Source: Cycas panzhihuaensis (Eukaryota > Cycadophyta). Taken from it: 64,000 nt of DNA. This document shows positions 12,683 to 22,625 of this stretch, one piece after another; position 1 is the first letter of the stretch, and every line of letters begins with the position of its first letter. The DNA lies in assembly GCA_023213395.1 (NCBI GenBank), contig CM041465.1:55187741-55251740 (forward strand). Reading direction: 5' to 3'. The notes below the pieces were generated by a model that was given only the letters and a program-made list of their open reading frames with translations, was not told where the DNA came from and searched no databases. The translations under genes were made by a program, and so were the position numbers.

Positions 12683-12962
12683 GCTGCTAGTAAGGGAACT
12701 AGATTCGCTTCCCCTTTTCATTGGTGTTCTTGACTTTAGGTAGTTTTCTTATTCTGTATTTTAGTTAGGCAGCCCCCAACATGCTTGCTTCATTTTTCTC
12801 TTTTCATTTTCTTCTAACAACGCTCGTAAAGGCGTTGCATGCGACGTTTCTCACGTCACTTGCGAGGTCTACCACCGTTAGAAGACCAATCGCCTGCTCC
12901 TTCCGTCGTCGAACCCCGATTCGACAATAGAAGGTTACCAGTCCGATTGGGCTTATCATACC
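12683..12962 (+). other. Untranslated leader between primer site and gag, copy 1
   Basis: GC-richer leader with an open frame from 12839 that runs in another frame to gag. A start of gag at the ATG at 12839 cannot be excluded. No extra upstream gene of the kind found in Ogre elements is visible. Confidence 0.4.
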
Positions 12963-14719
12963 ATGGTCTCAGGAACTCAAGAGTTTCCCACGTCCATTCC
13001 TGGATCCACCCACGAGGGTGATGATTCCATCTATTATCCGGGTGACCCGTTTCACCCTTCTGAGTTTCATCCTTCTGCGCATGCGGTAGAAGGCTCATCT
13101 CCTCACGAGACTCACCATCCTATTGGTGAATCTTACAAAGAGCGCCCTGAGGGGTCCCCAACATTCGAGATCCCATCGACCTCATATGGCTACGAGGATA
13201 CTCCTCCCACCAACGTGGTTAAAGCGCTCAGCGAGTACTTTCGAGCAACTCGCCGTCAACCACATCCTAGGTGGTTTGAAGAAGTTCTACGTAATGTAGC
13301 ATCTTCTTCATCCGCACTGCGGCCTCCTACCAGAAATGACTCTTCTAACCGCACACCCTCATCTTATGCCATGTCTACACGGCCCTGTGGCAAGTGTTGC
13401 GCCATCTATCCCAGCCACTATCCTACTTCTTCAGACTGCTCAAAAGATGTCCTTTCCCCAACTTGGGGTTAGCATGCCTATTCCGAGTCAAACGAATGCG
13501 CCACCTTTAAATGTGGCACATGCATTTTCTAGTAGGTCTCGAGGCCCTACTAATGCTGCTACTATCAACTATGTAGGACCTGCTCCTACATATGTTCAAA
13601 ACTCATCTAGTGGTCCCTCCCTTTACGTGCCCCCGGGTTATGCATCACAACCTTAAGGGCAGGGTAGGGGAAACCATCTTCCTGCTTATGGGGTGGACTC
13701 GTTGCACCCATATGGAGTTGTGCCACCTACAGGTGGCCCATATGGGCAAAACCTGGTCCTGCACCCTTCGCTTCCATCGCCCAAAGACAACTCTCATTAC
13801 CACGCCTTCGCAAGGAAGCATGCCTTCCTTCCAAGGTGTTTATTTGCAACCCCCCTTCCAGCAAGGGGCTTTTCCTCAAGGAGGGATGGGTCTACCTCCC
13901 CCATCCATTCCTGTTTCTTTACCGTTCGTCGATTCTTTAGCCCATGTGGGGACCCATCCCTTCATGGACTACAGGTCGACGCCGCTATCCGTTGAGGCGC
14001 TAAGGACTAACCTGCCGCCTCACCCTCCTAAAGTTCCCAAATTCGACGGAACTTCGTCGCAAGACCTAACCGAGCACATGCGTAGTTTCTCTATGGCGTG
14101 CATAGATTATTGGGCTTATGACCACATTCTGATGAAGCTATTTCCACGATCCTTGCAGGGCGATGCCCTCAAGTGGTTTTACCATCTCCCTGCCCACTCT
14201 ATTCACTCATTCCAGTAATTGGTGGACAAGTTCGTCAATTACTTTGACGTAGCCTGTCCATTCGAGAGCGGAATGAAGGCTCTCCTTTTGCTTAAACAAG
14301 GTCACGATGAAATGAATCGTGTCTTTGTAAGGCGATTTCATGATCTCCTTCACTCTACCAAGGCCACGTTGCCTGAAGAGTTGAAGCGAGATCTCTTCGT
14401 CAATGCACTTCATCCCGAAGTGCATGTGGAAGTCCTTAAGATGGGGGCAATCACATGCGACTCTGCGATTACGAGGTGCTTAGCGCTTGAGGCCATTGAG
14501 ATCCAAGCCGGACTCAAGAAACCTCTTAAGTCCTCACAACACTGTGAGGCACCTCCCCTAGTGAAGGAAACCAAACCTTCGCAACCTACCAGGTTTACCT
14601 CTCATTCAACTAAGAGGACCCTAGACCCTCTTACCTCAGCGATTCGCTCATTCGAGCGCATGATGAAGGAGCTTAAACTCCAATCCCCTTTATTGCTGAC
14701 CTCCCATAAACCAGTTTAA
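12963..14719 (+). pseudogene. gag of the Tat-like element, copy 1 (frameshifts and a stop)
   Basis: Gag is the structural protein that packages the element RNA. It opens with the ATG at 12963 and a long Pro/Ser/His-rich N-terminal part (open to 13472, then continued in two other frames). The capsid core is at about 14020-14500, with PKFDGTSSQD, a segment GDALKWFYHLP and the following FVNYF. The core matches the retrotransposon gag family. It is interrupted by a TAA at 14216-14218, where copy 2 has CAA at 44497-44499. The C-terminal part ends with a stop at 14717-14719. Confidence 0.8.
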
Positions 14720-15124
14720 CAAGCTTCTCATGCTGTCCCCCCCAAAGGGGGTAACACCCAACCTTCTCAAGCAAGGAGGATTGACCCTCCCCTTGAGAAG
14801 AGGTGGTGTTTCATCCACGGGGAATGTTTCCATGATGATTCGCATTGTCTGGCGCAACACCCATGTGATGCCCCGCCGTGCGATTCATTCCCTAGATGGG
14901 CATCGAGGCCTAACCTCAATCAACCCATTCATAGAGATCTGTTCCCCAAACATGGGGAACGTGGTCGTAATGTTCAACAAAGGAATAATCAGAATCAGGA
15001 TAGGTCCTCCGATTCTCGCCCTTCACATGGTAGAGGGAAGGGTATATGAAGGCCATCTTCCCCTTCGCGCTCCCCTGACCACCATGCTCCATCACCTTCG
15101 CGGTCTCGTAACAAGGGAAAGAAG
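14720..15124 (+). pseudogene. gag C-terminal nucleocapsid-like region with Cys/His motif, copy 1
   Basis: At 14804-14848 one frame reads WCFIHGECFHDDSHC, followed by LAQHPC. This Cys/His-rich pattern is similar to, but not a standard, CCHC knuckle. The rest is basic and low in complexity, in shifting frames. In copy 2 (45076 on) the second Cys codon is changed. It probably binds RNA as the gag tail. Confidence 0.55.
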
Positions 15125-15950
15125 GTGATCCAGATGCTTGAGACCACTCCCCTTTACGCTTTGACCCAATCTCAAGTCGCAAAGGAGGCAACTGGTGCCT
15201 CCACATCTACTTCACAACTTGATCCTCCTCTGGAAGCTGTTCCTTCAGAGACTCCCGCACTTCCCAAGAGCATTCCTGTCTGCCCCGGCCGATTTGACTT
15301 TAGGAGAGTCCTTACCCAACCCATAGGGAGGGGTAGGCCTTTCTCTGTAGTCAAAGAGCTTCTTACCGTGGTCGCTGTAATGTCCATCATGGACGTCTTG
15401 AGAAGTTGCCCTGAGCAACGAGCGCTCCTCTTGGAAGCTCTAGGATCAAATGACGCATCCGTTCATGCCTTGGGCACAACCCAAAGTTGCGAACCCATCA
15501 TCTCTTTCAATCCTAGAGATCTTCCCTCGTCCAGTGGAAGGGAATGCCAATGGAACTTCCCTTTCACCATTACCATAGATACTCCCCGACAGATCGCTAG
15601 AAGAACTGTCATGGACAACGATTCTTCCGTCAATGCCATGCCCTTGTGCGTCATGTAAGAGCTTGGCATTTCCACCCTGGAACCTATTCCATGGCGATGT
15701 TAGGGTTATGATGGTAGCGAGAAGACTCCCCTAAGATCCGTCTTGATACCTCTTACTCTTGAGGATAAGATCACACATCGACATCATTGTCCTCGATGTT
15801 GACATTGATTACAACCTGCTTCTGGGTCGACCATGGCTTGACCAAATGGGAGCCGTGTATTCCACCCGTTGGGGGCAACTTAAATTTGTCCATAACGAAC
15901 AAATGAAAGTTGTCTCCCGTGAGTGATCGCTCACTAAATAAACTAGGTCT
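15125..15950 (+). pseudogene. Aspartic protease region of the Tat-like element, copy 1
   Basis: Cleaves the gag-pol polyprotein. Open from 15125 to 15658, with the active-site-like DNDSSVN at 15613-15633. The usual D-x-G-S-S has Asp (GAT at 15619-15621) in place of Gly, in both copies. A frame change follows, after which the second half is read as DIIVLDVDIDYNLLLGRPWL (15782-15841), the standard end of a gypsy protease. A Ser/Pro-rich segment lies upstream. Confidence 0.75.
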
Positions 15951-16675
15951 TCTGCTCAGGCAAGCCATAGCCATACGAAGGGAAACAAACGCCCTTCCGA
16001 TCACACCTCGCCCATCTAATCCCCGATCATTGCCACGAAGAAGATCCCACATCTTCTTCCCCTGATTTAACACGTTTCACCCCATCGGCCCAAGCTATGG
16101 GTACCTCGCCATGTTTGACGACGATGGGTCCCATAGCGAAGATGAGGACATTCCTCATCTTATTTCCTTCCTCTGCGCTAGTGGGGGGCATTCTTCTCGT
16201 TCTAAGTCTCCCCCTAGGACCCCTTTTGTTATAGAGCCCAATCACTTTCATATGTCACATGTCATTGCGCATGTCAATCATCAGACTCCTAGCTCTTCCA
16301 TTCCACCACCCTCCGCAAGTGATGGCATTGAGAGTTTCCTCTTGCTTTTACGAGGATCTCTCTGACTCTCCCTTAGAGTCTCTTAGGGATGTTGGGTAAC
16401 TTACAAGGCATACTAGTCCTATCGCTCCTATAACATCCTGCACCTTGTCCATTCGAAGTCAAGTCATCCATGGGGTGGACTACTTTGAAGACGACGAGGC
16501 TTTGCTGGAGCACTTAGCCGACTCCACGCCCAGTTTACCTCCTGGTTACCACAAGCTTGGCCACCAGAAGGTCCTAGCGATCGGGTCCACACTGGCCGAC
16601 CCGATCTCTTCTTCTGTTTCCTCTCTTCTTATCGATCTTGTCCCCCTCCATTTTGAGGAGGGGAATGCTATGTGA
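15951..16675 (+). pseudogene. Linker between protease and RT, copy 1
   Basis: An acidic and Ser/Pro-rich segment, open at 16111-16365 and 16445-16675, without a known domain. It ends with TGA at 16673-16675, also present in copy 2 (46941-46943). The RT frame continues at once in the same phase, so the stop is a single-base break (TGG to TGA is the likely change). Its role is unknown. Confidence 0.55.
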
Positions 16676-17563
16676 ATGGGGGCCACTCAGGACATAGTCC
16701 TTACCCCAGACAAGATCATCAAGGTAGGGGCGGAATGTACCCCTAACGAAGTGAGGGAATACTCCCTCTTGTTCCAGGAATTCCGCGATGTGTTCGCATG
16801 GGACTATTCCGACATGAAGGGAATCGACCCTTCCATCATCACGCATAACCTTATGATTGTTCTTGATGCTCATCCTGTGCATCAGAAGCAGCATCCCCTC
16901 CACCTGAAGCTCTCAGCCACCATTAAGATGGAGGTTGAGAAACTTCTGGATGCGGGACTCATTTCTTCTATCAATTACCCTAAGTGGGTATCAAATATCA
17001 TTCCCGTTGCCAAGAAGAACGGGACCATTCGTATTTGTGTCGACTTCCATGACATAAACAACGCTTGTCCTAAGGACAACTTTCCTCTTCCTTTCATTGA
17101 TCAACTAATTGATCATACAGCTGGGTTCAAAGTCATGTCCTTAATGGATGGCTTCTCCGTCTATAACCAAATCCATATTTCTCCTGAAGACTACCATAAG
17201 ACGGCCTTCACTATGCCATGGGGCACCTTTGCCTACAAGGCAATGCCCTTTGGTCTCAAGAATGTAGGGGCTACTTATCAAAGGGCCATGCATTTCATCT
17301 TTCACGACCTCATCAATAATACGTTGGAGGTCTTCATGGACGATATGATGGGCCTTTCGCATACCAGAGCCCATCATCCCTCTGACTTACAGGCCATCTT
17401 CATACGACGCTGCAAATATCACGTCAGCCTGAACCCACTCAAATGTGTGTTTGCCGTCACTTTAGGCAAACTCTTGGGTTTCCTCGTATCCCAACAAGGA
17501 ATCCAAATCGATCTGGAAAAAGTCAAGGCAATCCTTGACATACCGCCGCCTAGAACCCAATGA
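16676..17563 (+). CDS. Reverse transcriptase of the Tat-like element, copy 1
   Basis: The longest intact frame in the window (295 codons). It copies the element RNA into DNA. Motifs in order: FRDVFAWDYSDM at about residues 36-47, YPKWVSNIIPV, IRICVDFHDINNACPKD, SLMDGFSVYNQI, MPFGLKNVGATYQR, and the active site FMDD at 17333-17344, where YVDD is more usual. The frame ends at TGA 17561-17563, where an Arg codon (CGA) is expected; copy 2 has the same TGA at 47814-47816. It is really an internal part of gag-pol: the first ATG follows directly on the stop at 16673 and need not be a real start. Confidence 0.9.
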   Translation: MGATQDIVLTPDKIIKVGAECTPNEVREYSLLFQEFRDVFAWDYSDMKGIDPSIITHNLMIVLDAHPVHQKQHPLHLKLSATIKMEVEKLLDAGLISSINYPKWVSNIIPVAKKNGTIRICVDFHDINNACPKDNFPLPFIDQLIDHTAGFKVMSLMDGFSVYNQIHISPEDYHKTAFTMPWGTFAYKAMPFGLKNVGATYQRAMHFIFHDLINNTLEVFMDDMMGLSHTRAHHPSDLQAIFIRRCKYHVSLNPLKCVFAVTLGKLLGFLVSQQGIQIDLEKVKAILDIPPPRTQ

Positions 17564-18112
17564 CAAATTAAGTCGTTTCTAGGTAGGCTCGGTTTCCTGA
17601 TGCGTTTCTTGGTAGATTTTGCCATAAATGCCAAGCCTCTTACGAACCTATTAAAGAAAGAAGCCCCTTCTGTGTGGTCAGATAAGACCCAAAAGGCCTT
17701 CGTAGGACTCAAGGAAGCTCTCGTTTCCGCCTCCCACTGGCGCCCTCACTTTGATAGGCCCTTCATTCTATACACCCCAAGAATCGATGAATCCCTGGGC
17801 GCAATGCTCGCATAAGAGGACGATTCGAGAACCGAGAGGGCTATTTATTTCATCAGCCGCACTCTCATTACCACTGAATTAAACTATCCTCCCACTGAGA
17901 AGGAATGCCTCTCCTTGGTCCATGCAACCAAGAAGTTTAGGCATTATTTGCTTGGCAATACAACCAAGGTGATCGCTCAATCGATCCTTTGCATTACTTG
18001 CTTACTCATTCGACTTGACAGTAGGGCGGTGCCATTGGGCCGCCCCGCCCAAGAGTTTGACTTGCAAGTTATTAACAGGAAGTCGAAGAAGGGAATGATA
18101 GTAGATGAATAA
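17564..18112 (+). pseudogene. First RNase H (after RT) of the Tat-like element, copy 1
   Basis: Degrades RNA in the RNA-DNA hybrid. It follows RT directly: a connecting part (SFLGRLGFL, then LTNLLKK and KAFVGLKEAL), then the RNase H core with ERAIYFISRTL, the Glu in NYPPTEKECLSLVHA, and YLLG. It is broken by TAA at 17813-17815 (CAA expected) and 18110-18112 (CAA expected), both shared with copy 2. Indels near 17990-18070 hide the SDPLHYLL stretch that copy 2 still shows. Confidence 0.8.
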
Positions 18113-19470
18113 TTAGCTGATGCTACCATCCCTAATACGAGCGGCGTTCCTGTTGATGACTCTCTCCCGGACGAGTCTATTTTGACCATCCAAGATGCTT
18201 CTCTTCACCCACTCACTAATAGCGAGTGGTATGGTGATATTGTGCGATATCTGATTCAGCAAGAATATCACCCTGAAGCCAGTAATAAGGTTAGGTCACG
18301 CATCTGCGCCATCGCTAGGCAACACTTCCTCGTAGATGAAGTGTTGTACAAGAGATCATTCGACGGGATCCTGCTTCGCTGCGTCGCTCCTGACGAAGTA
18401 AACCAAATACTCTGCGAATGCCACCATGGCATTTGTGGAGGCCACTTTGGGGGCCAATCTATGACCTAAAGGATCCTCTGCATGGGTTATTACTGGCCGT
18501 CCTTGTTCAAGGATGCCCACGCCTATGCCCTTAGATGTCAGCAATGCCAAGAGTACGCCAATATCTCTCATGTGCCTTCTAAGGCTTTGCACCCTATCGT
18601 GTCTCTGTGGCCCTTTTCTCAATGTGGTTTAGACCTCATTGGGGCTATATCACCACCATCTTCCACACAACATAAATATATCTTAACCGCTACCGAATAC
18701 TTCACCAAATGGGCAGAGGCAATCCCCCTGTCCACTACTCCTGGTAAGATGATAGCCACCTTTGTCTATCAGCATATTGTTTGCCGTTTTAGGATTCTAG
18801 ACATCCTAATTATGGAAAATGGAACCTCCTTCTGTAATAAGGAGATGGATAAGCTGTGCGAGAAATTTAAAATCTCGCATAAGACGTCATCCCCTTATTA
18901 CCCCCAGGCAAACGGGCAAGTTGAATCTTTCAACAATACCCTTGTCAACATCCTAAAGAAGACTGTTACCCAATCTCAAAGAGATTGGCACATCCAACTC
19001 CCTTATGCCTTGTGGGCTTATCGCACTTCCATCCGCATGGCTACTGGAATAACTCCATTCTCGTTAGTTTATGGAACTGAGGCGGTACTTCCACTGGAAG
19101 TGGAGTTTTCCTCTCTACGGGTTTCCCTTCGATGTCTCATTGACAAGGAGTCTATCCGCTAAGCTTGCCTCCTGGACCTCGAAGCCCTGGACAAGAGGTG
19201 CTTAATGGCTTATCAAGCAAATCTCACTTCGAAAGCCCGCCTACAAAGGACTCACGACAAACGTCTTCGTGTCTATCCTTTGTGCCCTGGGGACCATATC
19301 CTCAAGTTGGAATACCTTTACGACCATCTAGCCAAATTTGGGCCTAAATGGGTAGGTCCCTTCGTCGTTCTTGAGAGCCTCGACAACAGTGTATACAAGA
19401 TCACTACCCTGGAAGGCTTGGAGTTTGAGAAAGCGCTAATGTGAAGTTCCTCAAGAAGTTCTACGCATGA
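18113..19470 (+). CDS. Integrase of the Tat-like element, copy 1 (with stops)
   Basis: Inserts the DNA copy. The zinc-binding part has CHHGICGGHFGG (about 18419) and RCQQCQEY (about 18534), split by TAA 18467-18469. The core is open at 18482-19162. Catalytic positions: Asp in GLDLIGA (18632-18634), Glu instead of Asp in MENGTSF (18815-18817), and Glu in NGQVESF (18923-18925), with 35 residues between the last two as in D,D35E integrases. A TAA at 19160-19162 replaces the CAG of copy 2. The C-terminal part (KLEYLYDHLAKFGPKWVGPF) is open at 19205-19444 and lacks a chromodomain; the polyprotein would end at 19468-19470. The Asp-to-Glu change is also in copy 2. Confidence 0.85.
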
Positions 19471-19503
19471 TCTTTCAGTTATCTCTTCGCCATGCTCCGA
19501 AAC

Positions 19504-19855
19504 GAGCCTAAACTACTATATCGAATTGTTTCCATTTCTCCCAACCACAGGTTGAATGGCAATTCAAGGTGTCTTTCGCATCTCTTCCTGGTTCCCCATG
19601 GAACCTCGTGGTTCCTATTTCCTTTGGGGCTTTGTCCTCCTATTTGGGCATCCCCCAATTAGGACGACGCTCTAAAATGAGCCTAAACTACCATCTTAGG
19701 TTGTTTCCATTCCTCCCAACCATGGGTAGAATAGCAATTTAAGATGGATTCTCACTTTTCCTTCTAGTTCCTGCTGCGGAACCCGTGTTCCCGTATCCTC
19801 TCGGGAACCTTTTATCTTCCTACTTGGGCATCCCCCTAATTAGGATGACGCTTTG
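19504..19855 (+). repeat. Two imperfect 175-bp direct repeats after integrase, copy 1
   Basis: Units at 19504-19678 and 19679-19855 both begin GAGCCTAAACTAC. They share, in the same order, TTGTTTCCATT.CTCCCAACCA, the word GGGCATCCCC and the end AATTAGGA.GACGCT. They are non-coding and follow the polyprotein stop. In copy 2 they are at 49744-49918 and 49919-50093, so the doubling is older than the duplication. Confidence 0.7.
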
Positions 19856-20299
19856 AGCACTGCTTTCTTCTTTCTTTGTCGCTTCCTTCAGATATTCTGC
19901 TATGCTCCTTTGTGGACGTGCATGTCACTCTATTTCTAACCTCACACCTCTTTATCACCTCTACTTATGGTGGATGTGTATGCTCCTATTAGACATATAG
20001 CCATACATGGAAGGAAATACATGCATCTTACAACAAAACATTTACAACATGCAAAATATTTACAACATACAAAATAAAGTATACACGCTATCTGCCACAT
20101 GATCTGTACAGCATCTCATATCAAAATAGGGTTCCAACTACCCTATATATATATACATCCAAAAAATAATATGTTAAATCATACATATGGGAAGCTGGTA
20201 TCCCTGCAGGGGGGGTACAATCATATGAGCCTATATATATGATCCCCTAGAGGCCCATGCTTTCCTATCAAAATCAAATATACATCTCTTACACTACTC
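19856..20299. other. Non-coding spacer downstream of the 175-bp repeats, copy 1
   Basis: AT-rich stretch with ATTTACAACAT words near 20035-20065 and a TATATATATA run near 20143. No gene. It is the 3' side of the antisense gene. Confidence 0.5.
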
Positions 20300-22146
20300 A
20301 CGCCTCGCCTCCTAGGGTGCCATCTCCCGGTCTGTGTGATCCCTCTCTTGGGGACCACATCCCTCTGAGGCTCCTCTTGGGCCTCCATGAGTTGCCTACC
20401 TCACTCCCCTCGTCCCGTGGCTATCTTGGGGTCGTAGCTGTTGTGTGGGTATATGTCCTACTCCTACTAGACCTCGACGCCATCTGGGCCACCACCGATC
20501 AGACGGCATCGATATGATCCCTTTCCCCTCGGAGTCCCTCCTCAGTTACTCTGAGGAGCTCCTCGAGTACCGCTATCTGGACCTTGCTCTCTGCATCTCC
20601 ACCTGCTCCACCCTAAGCCTCCAGGGCCTAGACTCGTCTGCGCAGCTCATCCCGCTTACCTTTGGCCTCGTCAAGCTCTCATTGCAGCTGTCCCCTGAAT
20701 GCCATATGCTCCTGGGACTTTGCAGCCTAGATGTCTCTCGCCCTTGCCAATGGAGTGAATGCCTCCATGTGGGCACCTGCCGACCTAGGCGCATCCTCTG
20801 CCTGGATGGGTGGTTGCCCCTCTGCGTAGACCTGAGGGAACATCTCCCTCACCATGGCCTCTACCAACTGTCTGATCTTTGTAGTACCTGCCAATGCACA
20901 TTGCCATGTGTCAGTGAATATCCTACTTCATACCATGATAAAAATAAAATCAGCATCTACCTAGATGTCAAACGACTAAGGAAACGGTTAGACCTCACCT
21001 GCCATGGCTGCCGGCTCCTCTGCTCGCTCGACATCATCTCCTCCTGGCTCTTCACCAGCTGTAGGTACCTCATCCTCGGGTACCTCCTCTACCTCAGCCT
21101 CTCTCCTCGTAGGGACTGGCTCAACTCACGCCTCTTCGGATCTCCTCATGATCCATAGCCTGCGGGCCCTAGTCATCAACCCCCTACTTTCTTGAGCTAT
21201 CCCTGATGGGCCTGCCTCTCTTCTTTCTAGCCCTGATGGACCCTCCGCCCTCCTCGCTATTCCTCAAGGACCCGCCTCCCACAGTCATGACGGTCAGCCC
21301 AATCTCCCCCATTATCATCATCATCTATGGGCGCTCCTGCTCCGCCCGCCTCGTCATCGCTCTCCCATCTCACTGTCTTGTACGGCTTGGTTACGTAGTC
21401 TGTCAGGATGAGGAGGTCTAGCGATGTCGCCCATCGACCACCGGACATGGGCCTAGTCCTCCGTCCCTCCGAGTCGTGCTCGCCACTGTGGACCATCGGG
21501 GCCCACTCTACTATGGGGTATGGTCCCCCTACTAGTGCCACTACTACAAAATGGTCGAAAAACTAGCACTGTAGCAACGTGCTGTATGATAGACCCCCTC
21601 TGCCTGTTGTCCAGATGGTGTCTAGCTGCGCGACGAGGCTCACCGCGACTAGGGTGGCCCAATCCATCCTCTCGCCTACCTCGTAGTGGCGCACTGCATC
21701 TATCTAGCCTCCAGGTATCTCCCTGTAGTTCTGTTTCCAGGAAATCTGGAATAGAATGCATAGTATGATCAACTTCCTCACCTGAGGAATTCATGACATG
21801 AGCATAGTCTGGAGGGGAACTCCCCTCCACTCCCACCTGTTAGCCCCTGTGAAGAACAAGGTTACCTCTCTATGAGCTGCCTCAATGCTAGGCAAAGGCC
21901 CACCACCTGCCTCCCAATCGCCAGCACCCCTAGAATCCTCCAGATATCTCCTGGTGTGATCATCATGTCGCCTACCTACGACAAGTGGAAAACGTGCCTC
22001 CGTCGGTCCTAGTGTGACACAATATCCTCCAGTAGTCTCTAGTCTAATGCAAACTGAGGTGTCTTCAAGGCCTTGTATAGGCCACACCTCCATAAGGTCG
22101 CCTTGTCCTCCTGCGACATCATCTCTATATAACTCAACATCGCCAT
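20300..22146 (-). pseudogene. Antisense gene with plant-mobile-domain-like segment, copy 1
   Basis: On the opposite strand to gag-pol. It starts at the ATG at 22146 (MAMLSYIEMMSQ). After ~50 codons, at 21996-21905, the frame gives HVFHL, then GDMMITP, DIWRILGV and IGRQV. This is the pattern of the plant mobile domain (aminotransferase-like, PF10536; usual shape HTFHL..GEM..T..D...LG). A TAG at 21976-21978 replaces a TGG of copy 2. The middle is open at 21453-21836 and 21257-21541 in shifted frames and is acidic. The C-terminal part (20573-20520 and around) is a likely coiled coil with repeated Glu, Leu and Val. Antisense extra genes between pol and the 3' LTR are known in Tat elements (Grande gene23). 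The role is unknown. Confidence 0.6.
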
Positions 22147-22317
22147 GCCGCTGTTTTCGCGGTTATCCACCACGATAACTACCTGCAATCACCAAAAATC
22201 AATCAAGGTCAGCCTCCTAGCAGCCATCCATCCTCCTGGCTATCTCTCTACTTTTCCTGCCTGAAATTTGGTAGGTTGGCCCTCTCTTTATTTTTCCGGT
22301 TTTCTCACAGACGTGTT

Positions 22318-22343
22318 AAACTTAGCTGCAGATCGCTAAGTTT
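22318..22343. other. Hairpin 1, copy 1
   Basis: AAACTTAGC (22318-22326) and GCTAAGTTT (22335-22343) form a perfect 9-bp stem with an 8-base loop. In copy 2 (52497-52520) the stem is intact but the loop is a different six bases. It lies upstream of the antisense gene. Confidence 0.7.
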
Positions 22344-22388
22344 AGAGTGGGTCCTGTGGTGATCAAGATCCCGTAGTGATCCCGCAGC

Positions 22389-22412
22389 CAAGATTGCGGA
22401 ATCGCGATCTTG
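22389..22412. other. Hairpin 2, copy 1
   Basis: CAAGATTGCG and CGCGATCTTG form a 10-bp stem with one mismatch around the loop GAAT. The same bases are in copy 2 at about 52566-52589. Confidence 0.6.
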
Positions 22413-22596
22413 ACTGTGGTACGAATGATGACCCTCCTAAAAGAGGGGTTTCACCAGAAAATCACAAAATTCTTATGGTGGACCCCCGTGGGGCCCACCG
22501 GGACCAGGGCTCCCTAATGCCCAGGTTCCCGTCTCTTTCTGGGTCTAATTCAGACTCCGAGAGGTATCCAATTACCCATAAGGGGCATAAAATACA

Positions 22597-22625
22597 TTAA
22601 AATTTACAAAAGTGGTAAATTTTAA
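22597..22625. other. Hairpin 3, copy 1
   Basis: TTAAAATTTAC (22597-22607) and GTAAATTTTAA (22615-22625) form a perfect 11-bp AT-rich stem with a 7-base loop. In copy 2 (52790-52819) the loop is one base longer and the stem is unchanged. Confidence 0.65.

Noticed and set aside
19504-19855. Repeat pair considered as a CRISPR-like or satellite array
   Set aside because: Only two imperfect 175-bp units, no spacers; a eukaryotic retrotransposon context.
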